Assembly (NCBI GenBank): GCA_030655145.1
Contig: JAURWD010000010.1
Span: forward strand, 1-33,563
Origin: Ferruginibacter sp.
GTDB taxonomy: Bacteria > Bacteroidota > Bacteroidia > Chitinophagales > Chitinophagaceae
DNA: 33,563 nt
Direction: 5' to 3'
Shown: piece by piece, positions 14,751 to 23,561 of the stretch
How the letters are laid out: every line of letters starts with the position of its first letter
How positions within the stretch are numbered: the first letter of the stretch is position 1
The notes under the pieces: model-generated
Told to the model about the DNA's origin: nothing
Databases searched by the model: none
Seen by the model: the letters and a program-made list of their open reading frames with translations, nothing else
Translations under genes and position numbers: made by a program

Positions 14751-16463
14751 ATGGAAAAATTAGTACTCAAGCCTTCTTACGATATCGTGATCATCGGCGC
14801 TGGCGTCGGTGGTCTTACCGCAGGGGCGTTATTGAGTAAGGCTGGTTTTTCGGTATGTATCCTGGAAAAGGAACCGCATGTGGGCGGGTATCTCGCCGGC
14901 TTCCGGCGCAAAGATTTTCGTTTTGATACGGCTATTCATTGGCTCAATCAATGCAATCCAGACGGACTGGTCAGCCGGCTTTTTGATGCCATTGGTTCTG
15001 ATCACCCCCATGCGGTTCCACAACAGCGCATTCGCCGGTACAAAGGCGAAAAATTTGATTACCTGCTTACAAATAATCCCGATGAGTGGCGAGACCAATT
15101 GGTACAGGAGTTTCCGCATGAAAAGGCCGGAATACACCGGTTTTTTAAAGCTGCAAAAAAACTCGGAAAGTCGTTCAAAAATTACAGCGCCATTTTTCGC
15201 TCAGAGGAAACGATGGGACTGCTTGAACGAATCAAAAACAAACGACGCTTGTTGGAGTTTGTGATCCCGTTTATTCCGTTCATTACATACAGTGGTGAAA
15301 AAGGGTTGAAAAAAGGGCTGAACAAATTTTTCAAAGACGAAGCCATTCACCGCATATTTTCATCAGAAGTTGAATTGCTTGCCTGCCTGGTTCCTATCGG
15401 GTGGGCTTATTATGGAGACTTTCAAAGTCCGCCCAAGGGAGGAGGACAGGTTATCCCCGAGTGGCTGGAACATGTGATTGAATTTTATGGCAACCCCGTC
15501 AACTGTAGTTGTGCCGTAAAGGAAATACTCCTGCAAGAAAAAACGGTGAAAGGCGTTCGGTTTGACCATCGGGGCGCCAGTCACCAGGTTGCGTGTAAAT
15601 ATGTGATCGCTGCCAACGATGTGGAGACTCTATACGAAAGAATGCTGCCACCGGACGTCATCCCTGCTTCCATGAAGAAGAAGCTGCGGCAAGCCGAGAT
15701 GTACAGTTCCTCCGTGACTGTTTCCATCGCGTTGGACTGTACACCCGGGCAACTGGGTTTCAATCAAGAATTGGTACACATAGCAAGTGAACATGCCGGA
15801 TTTGATGACCACCAAAGTGGTGACCCGCTCAAAAGCGAGATCAGCATTCTTGCTCCGTCGCTTCGGGATCAATCGCTGGCGCCGGAGGGGCAGGGAACGC
15901 TTACTTTGTTTATGCCGGCCTATATGGATTTCAATAACAACTGGATGACGGAAAAAGATGAGGCGGGAAATTATGTACGCAATAAAGCCTACCAGCAATT
16001 AAAAACAGAAATAGCCGAGCTCATTATCCACAGGGTAGAGGAGAAGGTGGCACCGGGTTTACGTTCCCACATTTTATTTTATGAAGTGGCGACACCGGTT
16101 ACGCATCACCGTTATACCGGCAATAAGAACGGCACCATGATGGGGGCGAAGCCGGGCCGGGAAAATATGCAGAATAAGATCGCTCATTACCGAACCCCGG
16201 TGAAGAACCTGTTACTTGGCGGTCATTGGGCTGAACTCGGTGGTGGTGTACCAATAGCCGTGAAGGCCGGTACCAATGCGGCGTTGCTGATTCTGAAGCA
16301 GGAGCGCAAGGAACTGTTTAAAACGCTGGCTGCCTATCTTGATAACAAGGCCTCTCTTGATGTTTTGTTACGTCACCCCGGGCTACGACAATACGACAAC
16401 TCCTGGATACAGGCACCGACCCCCGCACAGAAAAAAATGATGCTACAGAAATCGAAGGATTGA
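14751..16463 (+). CDS. CrtI/CrtISO-like FAD oxidoreductase
   Basis: A 570-residue FAD-binding amine-oxidase/phytoene-desaturase-type protein. The N-terminal dinucleotide fold reads IVIIGAGVGGLTAG, then EKEPHVGGYLAGF and FDTAIHW, which is the RxxxR-region pattern of the carotenoid isomerase/retinol saturase branch. The C-terminal FAD contact is LGGGVPIAVKAGTNAALL. A lysine-rich tail of about 50 residues (ERKELFKTLAAYLDNKASL and on) follows this, beyond the usual family end. It starts 87 bases after the dehydratase. In the pigment pathway it might isomerise, desaturate or saturate the polyene; family members do all three, so the reaction is open. No carotenoid synthase genes are here, which argues against carotenoid work. 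Confidence 0.83.
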   Translation: MEKLVLKPSYDIVIIGAGVGGLTAGALLSKAGFSVCILEKEPHVGGYLAGFRRKDFRFDTAIHWLNQCNPDGLVSRLFDAIGSDHPHAVPQQRIRRYKGEKFDYLLTNNPDEWRDQLVQEFPHEKAGIHRFFKAAKKLGKSFKNYSAIFRSEETMGLLERIKNKRRLLEFVIPFIPFITYSGEKGLKKGLNKFFKDEAIHRIFSSEVELLACLVPIGWAYYGDFQSPPKGGGQVIPEWLEHVIEFYGNPVNCSCAVKEILLQEKTVKGVRFDHRGASHQVACKYVIAANDVETLYERMLPPDVIPASMKKKLRQAEMYSSSVTVSIALDCTPGQLGFNQELVHIASEHAGFDDHQSGDPLKSEISILAPSLRDQSLAPEGQGTLTLFMPAYMDFNNNWMTEKDEAGNYVRNKAYQQLKTEIAELIIHRVEEKVAPGLRSHILFYEVATPVTHHRYTGNKNGTMMGAKPGRENMQNKIAHYRTPVKNLLLGGHWAELGGGVPIAVKAGTNAALLILKQERKELFKTLAAYLDNKASLDVLLRHPGLRQYDNSWIQAPTPAQKKMMLQKSKD

Positions 16464-16500
16464 TCATTGCAAAATCACTTGTGGCAGAGCGGTTTTCAAT

Positions 16501-16515
16501 TGGCATAGTTTTTTA
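16501..16515 (+). promoter_or_regulatory. Sigma-54-like -24 motif shared with 31248-31263
   Basis: TGGCATAGTTTTTTA lies 43 bases before the YdcF-like gene. The same string, with one more T, is upstream of the DUF4142 gene at 31248-31263. It resembles the -24 half of a sigma-54 promoter (TGGCA), but the -12 GC is missing in both copies, so a working promoter is uncertain. Confidence 0.3.
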
Positions 16516-16558
16516 ACAACCAAGGGAAATAACTTCTTTCCGTTTCCAAATACCCAAT

Positions 16559-17263
16559 ATGGTTTTTAATTTAAATGCGAGCGTCACGAAATATATCCTG
16601 GTTGGTAGCGCTCTCCTTTTGTTGAACTCCTGCTTTTATTCCAGCAAAACAAGCAGGAAATTACTGGACGCCGCAAAATCTGAAAATTATGACCTCCTGG
16701 TTGTGCCAGGCGTTCCTTTCGAAGATGGTAAGTGGAGTAGGACCATGAAGGGAAGAGTTTACTGGTCTAAATTTTTATTCGATCATGGCATCGCTAAGAA
16801 TATTATGTACTCCGGCTCCTCGGTTTATTCTCCTTACTATGAGGGAATGATCATGGCGTTGTATGCGGAGGCGATCGGTATCCCGAAGAAAAATATCTAC
16901 TACGAAACGCGGGCGGAGCACAGCACCGAAAACATTTATTATTCTTATCAACTTGCGAAAGACCTTGGATTTACAAAAGTCGCGCTGGCATCGGACCGCT
17001 TTCAAACAAGGAGCCTGCGCCGTTTTACCCGCAATAAGGTCAGCCCCGATATCGCAATGTTACCAATGGTAACGGATACTGTGAAGTTTATGGAACAAGT
17101 GATGGTTGACCCGGAAATTGATAGTGAGAAAGCTTTCAACAAAGAATTTATTTCCATTAAAAAGCGGGAAGGAATCTTCAAACGACTCAAAGGAACGCTT
17201 GGACTTAATATCAAAAAAGTTCCCAAAACTGTGACTAATGGGAAGATCAATGCCCGTTTGTAA
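16559..17263 (+). CDS. YdcF/SanA/ElyC-family (DUF218) lipoprotein
   Basis: A 234-residue envelope protein. The signal ends in a lipobox LLNSC with Cys25, so it should be a lipoprotein. The domain has the DUF218 features LLVVPGVPFEDGKWS, a basic site MKGRVYWSKFL, IMYSGSSVYSP and a later EHSTENIYYSY motif. DUF218 proteins such as SanA and ElyC affect cell-envelope barrier or precursor handling; the reaction is not established. It is the last + gene before the arms converge and has its own 95-base upstream region, so it may be a separate unit rather than part of the pigment operon. Confidence 0.83.
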   Translation: MVFNLNASVTKYILVGSALLLLNSCFYSSKTSRKLLDAAKSENYDLLVVPGVPFEDGKWSRTMKGRVYWSKFLFDHGIAKNIMYSGSSVYSPYYEGMIMALYAEAIGIPKKNIYYETRAEHSTENIYYSYQLAKDLGFTKVALASDRFQTRSLRRFTRNKVSPDIAMLPMVTDTVKFMEQVMVDPEIDSEKAFNKEFISIKKREGIFKRLKGTLGLNIKKVPKTVTNGKINARL

Positions 17264-17295
17264 CCAACGTAAAACCGGGATATTTTCGGGTATGC

Positions 17296-17342
17296 AGCCT
17301 GGTTAGGTATCTTCTTCTCCAGGTTGAGCAAATTTTTTTTTC
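17296..17342 (+). terminator. Candidate terminator at convergence of the two arms
   Basis: AGCCTGG (17296-17302) can pair with CCAGGTT (17319-17325), with one G-T pair, over a 16-base loop. A run of nine Ts follows at 17333-17341. It lies 30 bases after the YdcF-like gene. The loop is long, so strength is uncertain. Confidence 0.45.
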
Positions 17343-17368
17343 TTACGATACAGCTTGATCCAGCGCTG

Positions 17369-17938
17369 CTAATTGTTGTAATATTCCTTTTGAATTTCCT
17401 TGAAGGCACGATTTTGTCGATCATAAATCACTGAGAGGTTGATCTCCAGGCCTGGAGTCGCCATTTCTATCTCCCAGAATTTGTCAATGGGCAGGGCATT
17501 TTTTGAATTGTCCAAGAATTTAAGCCATCCCGCTGTTTCTTCCGATATCGAAAAATTGATGCCGCGTTCACAAAAAACATCCATGCTGATATCGTCACTT
17601 GCAAAACGGTCCATTTTGTAAGCCACCATGGTCCTGATTTCTTTCCAGGGAATGGAATGTTGGTTCCGTTGTATCATTAAACTAAAGCCCTTTTCATCAT
17701 ATTTGAAGATGCCGTCTTCGTTCGCATCCAATAAATTGTCTGCATTCGACTTACGGCCGGCATTACCATTACCCATGTGGCCCGATTTGAATTGCCTGGT
17801 AAGGATAAGTAAGGTGATGGAACCGAAAAAAACAGTGGCGATGCCGCCAAACACGAGGTCGGTGGTGGCGATCCACAAGGAAATGGCTGTCATCAACAGG
17901 CCGGTAATAAGATTTCTTATTGCGTATTTTTTTTTCAA
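17369..17938 (-). CDS. Small membrane protein of unknown function
   Basis: A 189-residue protein with two adjacent membrane segments at the N-terminus (about 10-28 and 30-47: LITGLLMTAISLWIATT and FGGIATVFFGSITLLILT). After them comes a soluble domain of about 130 residues with GIFKYDEKGFSLMIQ, HSIPWKEIRTMVAYK and a later helix. This layout resembles membrane-anchored PH-like (STM3941-type) small proteins, but the match is by general pattern. It lies 75 bases downstream of the CLF-like gene at 18014, last in the right arm, so a link to pigment synthesis is weak. Confidence 0.65.
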   Translation of the reverse strand: MKKKYAIRNLITGLLMTAISLWIATTDLVFGGIATVFFGSITLLILTRQFKSGHMGNGNAGRKSNADNLLDANEDGIFKYDEKGFSLMIQRNQHSIPWKEIRTMVAYKMDRFASDDISMDVFCERGINFSISEETAGWLKFLDNSKNALPIDKFWEIEMATPGLEINLSVIYDRQNRAFKEIQKEYYNN

Positions 17939-18013
17939 GGGTTTTACGAAATGGGTAGCAACTGCTTTCTGAAATTACAACAGTGTGTCCAAAAAGATCA
18001 ATGAAAGGATAAA

Positions 18014-19051
18014 TTAACTGCCTGACAACAATATAAAGCTGTGCTGTAGTCCTTTGAAGTTATTGTAAATGAGGATATGGCGGAGTTTTTCCACGCCTGG
18101 TTCCACCTTTACCATATGTGCCGGGAAGCGTTGGTGTTGTAAAATATAACATCCAAACCACAAGCCGAGTGCATTCGCTGTGGGAAATTCTCCTGTCAGG
18201 TGCTTGTAACGCAAAACCCCGGTGCCCGGGGGAAGGAGCTGTTCGCAACCTTCGTAGAATGGAAGTAATTGTTGATCGCCGTTTTCGCCAGACAGCAACA
18301 GGTCTGGAACTTCGTTCGGCAGATGTAGGGAAAGAAATGTCTGCAGGCGATCGACTACCAATGCCGCATCTTCCGTATGTAAAGTTTCGGCAGCGGTGAT
18401 GCCCGCGATGGAGCCAGACTTCTCCGAACTTACGATGAACATCGCAGCGCCTTCTCCCGGGATACTCCCCGTGGTGCCGGCATTATAAAAATCACCGTGG
18501 GAGTTTAGTGCTTTGTACCAACCTCCGAGTCGATTGATATTATAGTTATAAGCGGAGATGTCATCAACGGTTCCAAGCAGGTATTTACTTCCTGGATGTT
18601 CGTCAACCAGCATCGAGGCATCTATCAGGGCGTTTTCAAATGCGAGCCCAAGATGAACGTGCGTCATATTGTACCCATGATTTTGCGTCATCATACTCAC
18701 CTGGGCTGGCATGGCGTTCGGCGTGCTTTGTACAAAATTTCCCGGCGTCAGCAAGCCTTCCTCGTATTGAATGATCTGTTGGAGGAAGCGGAAACAGTCG
18801 TCCATCCCGGCATTAGCCGTGGCACCAATAATGCCATCCAGTCTACCCGAGGTCTTGAGCAGGACTGAGGCAGCGCCTATTGCCATCCGAACCGGTTTGC
18901 TCATCCGGCGCAAGGTTCCTTTTGGAATTCCATCATAGGCAGGTTCGCGGGCAAACAGTTTCCCGTCAACAGGTGCGATAACGGCATCCAAATTCACTTC
19001 GGGGAAACTGTCCTGGGCAGAAATGCATGCATATTGGTGGATGAATAACAT
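18014..19051 (-). CDS. Cys-less ketosynthase partner / chain length factor (module B)
   Basis: A 345-residue thiolase-fold protein paired with the KS just upstream. The nucleophile turn reads VHLGLAFENALIDA with Leu136 where KS enzymes have Cys, so it cannot condense. It keeps NFVQSTPNAMPAQ, the GEGAAMF loop and a C-terminal RYKHLTGEFPTAN stretch. It is a clear paralogue of the protein at 11214, sharing QST-N, GYN---VH and LxGTVDDI-like patterns, and it lies in the same ACP-KS-CLF order. The start is 4 bases after the KS stop. It probably acts as the chain length factor of a second KS complex; which chain it sets is unknown. Confidence 0.85.
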   Translation of the reverse strand: MLFIHQYACISAQDSFPEVNLDAVIAPVDGKLFAREPAYDGIPKGTLRRMSKPVRMAIGAASVLLKTSGRLDGIIGATANAGMDDCFRFLQQIIQYEEGLLTPGNFVQSTPNAMPAQVSMMTQNHGYNMTHVHLGLAFENALIDASMLVDEHPGSKYLLGTVDDISAYNYNINRLGGWYKALNSHGDFYNAGTTGSIPGEGAAMFIVSSEKSGSIAGITAAETLHTEDAALVVDRLQTFLSLHLPNEVPDLLLSGENGDQQLLPFYEGCEQLLPPGTGVLRYKHLTGEFPTANALGLWFGCYILQHQRFPAHMVKVEPGVEKLRHILIYNNFKGLQHSFILLSGS

Positions 19052-19055
19052 AAGG

Positions 19056-20243
19056 CTACACTTTGGAAAAGATCAGTGAAGAACAATTACCCCCGAAACC
19101 GAAAGAGTTAGACATGATGTGACGCAGCGGTTGCTGAGTGTATTCGACAACAGGCATCAACCCGGTAGACTCAATGCCATTTTCGCAGTTCAGGGAGGGG
19201 TACAACTCCTGGTGTTGTAAGTTCAAAATGCTGAACACTGCTTCGATTGCTCCGGCCGCCCCGAGTGTGTGACCGATGTTTGATTTTGTCGAGGCAAACT
19301 TCGGAGGGCTGTCGAAAAGGCGAAGCATTGCCTTACTTTCTACGGCATCATTGTTCTCGGTTGCTGTACCATGCGCATTGATAAAATCGATGTCGGCAGG
19401 CCGCAGGTTTGCACTTGCAAGTGCTTCCTGCATCGCCAAAAATGGGCCTTCGCCATTTTCTGATAAGGAGGAGGGATGGTATGCGTCATTTGTATTAAAA
19501 AAACCGGTAAGCTCTGCAAGTTTCTCTTTATCAATTGAATCTTCCTCCTTCTCTAAAACAAGAAATGCAGCGCCTTCGCCCAGATTTAATCCTTTTCGGG
19601 CCTCATCAAAGGGCTGACAAATATCAGAAGAGAGTATGTGAAGTGCATTAAAACCATTAATAGTGAATTTAGCCAGGCAGTCTACTCCGCCAACAATTGC
19701 CCGCTTCGCCCTGCCCGACTGGAGCAGCCTTGCTCCAAGCATGATAGCATTTGCAGATGAGGAACAGGCGGTATTGACGGTGTTTACCAACCCGCTTAAT
19801 GAAAATTTCTGTTGCAGGTATAAAGCGATGGAAGCATAATCATACGCGGCCAAATACTCGGATCCGTTTTCTTTGGCTTCGGCATCATGGTACAATTCGT
19901 CTGTCAGGCACATGCCTCCGACCGTTGTTCCGTTAATAAAAACTGTGGAAGGATAGGACAGTGTCTCCGGAGATAAACCGGCTGAAGCAACCGCCTGGTT
20001 AAAAGCGTGGAGGGCTAATAAGGCTGTCCGGGTAAGGCCCGGTTGGGCTGCATTTAATGACCGAGCTAATTCGGGAGTGGAGAGCTTAATTTCTCCGCAG
20101 GGTAGCTTGCCCGCAAACCGGGAGTCGATGAGTTCCATTGGGGTGATGCCACATTTACCGGCCTTTAGCGCCTCCCGGTTTTCCGATACGGAATTCCCCA
20201 ACGCACTTATCACTCCCATTCCGGTCACGAATATCCTGCTCAA
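19056..20243 (-). CDS. Ketosynthase alpha subunit (module B)
   Basis: A 395-residue ketosynthase. Catalytic residues are Cys160 (NTACSSSAN), His291 (NAHGTATENND) and His325 (KSNIGHTLGAAG), and the C-terminal NSFGFGGNCSS loop is intact. It closely resembles the KS at 10013, with the same Cys number, the same LTRTALLAL-type helix and the same C-terminus. It lies 10 bases after its ACP and 4 bases before its CLF. As the second KS of a duplicated module it may build the other chain of the pigment, for instance one feeding the dialkylresorcinol; that is inference. Confidence 0.92.
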   Translation of the reverse strand: MSRIFVTGMGVISALGNSVSENREALKAGKCGITPMELIDSRFAGKLPCGEIKLSTPELARSLNAAQPGLTRTALLALHAFNQAVASAGLSPETLSYPSTVFINGTTVGGMCLTDELYHDAEAKENGSEYLAAYDYASIALYLQQKFSLSGLVNTVNTACSSSANAIMLGARLLQSGRAKRAIVGGVDCLAKFTINGFNALHILSSDICQPFDEARKGLNLGEGAAFLVLEKEEDSIDKEKLAELTGFFNTNDAYHPSSLSENGEGPFLAMQEALASANLRPADIDFINAHGTATENNDAVESKAMLRLFDSPPKFASTKSNIGHTLGAAGAIEAVFSILNLQHQELYPSLNCENGIESTGLMPVVEYTQQPLRHIMSNSFGFGGNCSSLIFSKV

Positions 20244-20253
20244 AAGAAATGCT

Positions 20254-20514
20254 TTATTTGGTTCGGTGTTGTTCGATGTAGGCCACCATGGTATTTATGT
20301 CTACCAATATTTTTCTCCCTTCTTTTGGATCCTGGATGGTAATTCCGTATTCGCGGCCGAGTAGTACGATCAGCTCAATGGAATCGATCGAGTCGAGCCC
20401 CAGCCCTTCCCCAAATAAAGGTTCGTCGTCTTTGATCTCAGCTGGAGTAACAGATAGATTCAAAAACTGTATGATCTGCTTCTTAAGGTTTTCTTTTAAT
20501 TCTGCTGTTTCCAT
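20254..20514 (-). CDS. Acyl carrier protein (module B)
   Basis: An 86-residue ACP. Ser42 in LGLDSIDSIEL is the phosphopantetheine site, with typical flanking helices (KKQIIQFLNL and a final VAYIEQH). I chose ATG 20514, because a start at 20523 would be TTG and overlap the permease stop. With ATG there is a 5-base gap. It is the counterpart of the ACP at 9746 and starts the second ACP-KS-CLF block. The link to the permease upstream suggests one continuous transcript. Confidence 0.92.
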   Translation of the reverse strand: METAELKENLKKQIIQFLNLSVTPAEIKDDEPLFGEGLGLDSIDSIELIVLLGREYGITIQDPKEGRKILVDINTMVAYIEQHRTK

Positions 20515-20519
20515 CTCCG

Positions 20520-21800
20520 TCAAATTAGGTTTTTCGATTTAAGTCCTGCGAGTGCAATGAGCTGCAATGCAAGGGTTATGGCAAATAAAGGTAGAATATT
20601 TGTCAAAATATCTTTTAGTTTTCCTCCCTCCAAAAACAACCCGTAGAACGCTTCGAGGCACCAATGGAGGGGAGAAATTTTGATGATCGTTTTAAAAGAG
20701 TCCGGCATTGCAAAACTGGGAACGAGTAAACCACCGATGGCTGCCAGTAAGACAATGGATACGGCGCCAATGCCATTCGCCTGTTCCTGCGTTTGGGCGA
20801 AGATACCCACCACAATTGCGAAACTTACCGCACACCAACCACAGACCAGGGAAACCAGGAACAGCCCAAATAAGTCGGCGGGCAGGTTAAGCCTGGGCAG
20901 GCCAAGAAACGGAAAAACCCAGATGCCGATGGAAAAAATGATCGCGGCCTGTGCGAGGGTAACAGCGAGGTAGGTGAGCTGTTTGCTTAACAATGCCACC
21001 ATGTAATTAGTAGGCAGAGTTTTAAGGCGAACGAAACTGCCATTCAGTTTCTCTTTGACAACACTACTACCCAGCGATATGACGACAAAGAACATGGCAA
21101 AAATGGTCCAGGCCGGGATATTATGCTGCGTGGCATTGGGTATTTTTCCACTTCCATCCCTTGAAATAGGGATTTCGTTAATTTTAACTTCATTATTAAT
21201 TAGTTCATTTTCAAGTTGTTCTGGCATTTGTTTCTCATTCAGTGCAAAGTAAAGGCTTTTCAAAATCTGCTTACTTGCAACGAGTTGGAGCGCACTTCTT
21301 AACGCTCCCTTTATTGATTGCCGAAACGATTCCTGCAGAACCGGGTGGTATAAAAGCGTGATCGATTCCAACTCATCCCGGTACGGTTGAACACTATCTA
21401 CCTCCATTCCAAATTGGGACAGGGCTTTTCCAGAAATTTCTTTAGCCTTATTATTCAATGAGTTGGTAAAGTTTGTTGGAATTATTATTGCAATAAGTGC
21501 ATCCTTATCCTGCATGCGGTTACTGATCTGCTGGTCGGTCTCATTGGCAACCACCTGTTTCAAATTGAAGATGCCGACCTTTTCCATAGCAAGCATCAAC
21601 TGCTTACTGGAGGCGCCAGTGTCGCGGTTACATAATAGCAGTGGAACTTTATTATCATTTACCAGCTCGAACGTGCTGTTCTGCAGCGCAGTTATGACGA
21701 CTGCAAGAATGATCGGCATGCCAAACATAAAGATCAATCCAAGCCTGTCCCTGCCCAGGATCCGCACATCTTTTAATATGGTCGCCCAGAGTTTATGCAT
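20520..21800 (-). CDS. ABC-2 type transporter permease
   Basis: A 426-residue membrane protein of the ABC-2 permease group. One N-terminal membrane helix (LGLIFMFGMPIILAVVITAL) is followed by a soluble loop of about 190 residues, then about five more membrane helices (for example WTIFAMFFVVISLGSSVV), with the last near the C-terminus (ILPLFAITLALQLIALAGL). The gene overlaps the ATPase gene by 8 bases, so they form one exporter. A role in moving pigment or precursor out of the cytoplasm fits the context, but these permeases also export other lipids and drugs. It may stand in for the MMPL-type exporter common in aryl polyene loci, which is not seen here. Confidence 0.88.
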   Translation of the reverse strand: MHKLWATILKDVRILGRDRLGLIFMFGMPIILAVVITALQNSTFELVNDNKVPLLLCNRDTGASSKQLMLAMEKVGIFNLKQVVANETDQQISNRMQDKDALIAIIIPTNFTNSLNNKAKEISGKALSQFGMEVDSVQPYRDELESITLLYHPVLQESFRQSIKGALRSALQLVASKQILKSLYFALNEKQMPEQLENELINNEVKINEIPISRDGSGKIPNATQHNIPAWTIFAMFFVVISLGSSVVKEKLNGSFVRLKTLPTNYMVALLSKQLTYLAVTLAQAAIIFSIGIWVFPFLGLPRLNLPADLFGLFLVSLVCGWCAVSFAIVVGIFAQTQEQANGIGAVSIVLLAAIGGLLVPSFAMPDSFKTIIKISPLHWCLEAFYGLFLEGGKLKDILTNILPLFAITLALQLIALAGLKSKNLI

Positions 21801-22542
21801 CGGCGTCCCTGAATTTTTTACCTGTTAAATTGATGAACAAACCTTCGAGCCCTTCCTGCTGGTGTGCAGACAATAAATTTTCGAGGCTGTCATTTGCAAT
21901 GATCTTTCCCTGGTCGATCAAAGCGATCTGGTTGCAAAGTTCCTCCGCTTCGTTGAGTTGATGAGAAGTGTAAACAAGGGTTGTACCTGCCGAATTAAGC
22001 TCGTGCAAGTAGGCGATGATCGCATTCCGGGTTTGGATGTCGACCCCGACCGTTGGTTCGTCGAGGAACAAAATTTCCGGTTCATGAATAACGCCGATGG
22101 CGAGATTCACTTTTCGTTTCATTCCTCCACTGAATTTAGCGACCGGTTTATCTTTCACCTCCGTAAGGTCTAGTACCTCCAATAATTCCGAGGTTCGCTT
22201 TTTGATCACCCCATTATTCAAGCCTGACCAGGCGCCAAAAAATTCCAGGTTTTCGACCGGGCTTAGTTCGTGATAAAAAGAAAAATCCTGGGGAACAAAT
22301 CCAAAAAGGCGGTTGACCTTTTTTTTATTTTCCCCGATCCTTTGCCCGAGGAGATGAATGGCCCCTTCCTTAACCTGCAATAGTCCGGTCATGCAATTCA
22401 TGAGCGTTGTTTTGCCGGCGCCATTTGGTCCGAACAAACCAAACCTTTTGCCTTTAGCAATAGATAGATTGAGGTGAGAAAAACAACGGTGAGTAGTGCC
22501 CGGGTAACAGAAGCCGAGATCGTTTATCTGGACTGCTTCCAT
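21793..22542 (-). CDS. ABC transporter ATP-binding protein
   Basis: A 249-residue ABC ATPase with Walker A GPNGAGKTT, the signature FSGGMKRK, Walker B EILFLDEPT and a switch His in YTSHQL. The family is the ABC-2 (drug/polysaccharide/lipid) exporter type. I chose ATG 22542, whose A overlaps the upstream stop (TAATG); an ATG at 22551 would add three residues. The partner permease overlaps the 3' end by 8 bases. ATP use would drive the export step. Confidence 0.92.
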   Translation of the reverse strand: MEAVQINDLGFCYPGTTHRCFSHLNLSIAKGKRFGLFGPNGAGKTTLMNCMTGLLQVKEGAIHLLGQRIGENKKKVNRLFGFVPQDFSFYHELSPVENLEFFGAWSGLNNGVIKKRTSELLEVLDLTEVKDKPVAKFSGGMKRKVNLAIGVIHEPEILFLDEPTVGVDIQTRNAIIAYLHELNSAGTTLVYTSHQLNEAEELCNQIALIDQGKIIANDSLENLLSAHQQEGLEGLFINLTGKKFRDADA

Positions 22543-23561
22543 TAATGCCATTTGATTTTCGACAATTGCCGGAAAGCGCCTTTTTCTATTTCCGAAATTT
22601 CAAGGAGATAGTCGCCCATGACGTTAAAGTCCTGCTGGCTCCCGATCCTCCCTTTGTAGATGCCGGCGGCTTGTACCGCGGCAGTACGCCAAAGATCGCC
22701 GGAACGGGTAAATATTTTTGAGATCTCGAGCAGTTGTTCATTGGGCAGGTATCCATACGCCTCCTGGAGAAAGGCCCCGTAAATGTAGCGGAAGCCCCCA
22801 CCACCTGTACCAATTTCCTCCTGCATGCGTACGAGTTGGGCAAGGTAAAGGCCGGCTTTTTGCTGACCAAGCTGGTCGCGCCATTTCTTTATTTTTTTTC
22901 CGGTGGTTGCGATGCCTTTTACCCCGGCAATGTTGAGGGGTATGCGAAGCATGTCGTTCACGGATTTGCTGATGCCGGTTTTGATCGCAGACCGGATTTT
23001 ATCGTCAGAAACGGGCGTATGTTCCCGCGGATAGTAGATCTGTCCTCTTGGCGCAAGCGGTCCCTTTGCAAACCGTACTCTTTCTAATTCGTATCTCGAG
23101 AGCGTGGTCACGTTTTCCATGATGGGGTCGCTGACCAGGTACTGGTCTCCTTCGCGTCCATAAACGATTAGGTTATGGGCATTGAAATGGAACCGGTACT
23201 CTTTAGGAAAGTAAGTGAGGTAATAAACACCTACCTGGCAGCCGACAGGGTGACCTGAATTAAGGCTGGCTTCGAGGAATTTCTCTGCCTGTTCTTTTGA
23301 ACTGAATTTTTTACGGACTACGGGAATTCCCAGCCGGTTGCAGGTACGCTTAAAGATGAGGCCAGGCATAGTGCGAAAAGCGATGGCCGGACCATTATTT
23401 ACTTTCAGGAAAGGAATCTGTATGAAGAAAATTCCAGAACCAATACCAAAAGTCAAAGGCTCTGTTATTTTCGAAATACCAACACTGCGTAATAAGTTGG
23501 TTGTAACCCCGTTCTCACAATGCGCTGCCTGCAGGTGTTCAAATTCAGTCTTCATGTACAT
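22542..23561 (-). CDS. BtrH-N/DUF4872-type protein
   Basis: A 339-residue protein with a BtrH-like N-terminal domain: FEHLQAAHCENGVTTNLLRSVG at the start, with a Cys of catalytic type at about residue 15 and a later His in RFHFNAHNLIVYG, then DPIMENVT. This is the papain-like, peptidase-C39-related fold that in BtrH moves an acyl group from carrier protein to antibiotic. The C-terminal part (about 200-339, GIKGIATTGKKIKKWRD and the RMQEEIGTGGGGFR segment) fits DUF4872. It overlaps the ABC ATPase and the small gene upstream, so it works with them. Acyl transfer from ACP to an acceptor is an attractive role, but its substrate is unknown. Confidence 0.78.
   Translation of the reverse strand: MYMKTEFEHLQAAHCENGVTTNLLRSVGISKITEPLTFGIGSGIFFIQIPFLKVNNGPAIAFRTMPGLIFKRTCNRLGIPVVRKKFSSKEQAEKFLEASLNSGHPVGCQVGVYYLTYFPKEYRFHFNAHNLIVYGREGDQYLVSDPIMENVTTLSRYELERVRFAKGPLAPRGQIYYPREHTPVSDDKIRSAIKTGISKSVNDMLRIPLNIAGVKGIATTGKKIKKWRDQLGQQKAGLYLAQLVRMQEEIGTGGGGFRYIYGAFLQEAYGYLPNEQLLEISKIFTRSGDLWRTAAVQAAGIYKGRIGSQQDFNVMGDYLLEISEIEKGAFRQLSKIKWH

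Noticed and set aside
14751-16463. Carotenoid pathway explanation for the FAD oxidoreductase.
   Set aside because: No phytoene synthase, cyclase or other carotenoid gene is present, so a polyene role in this locus fits better.
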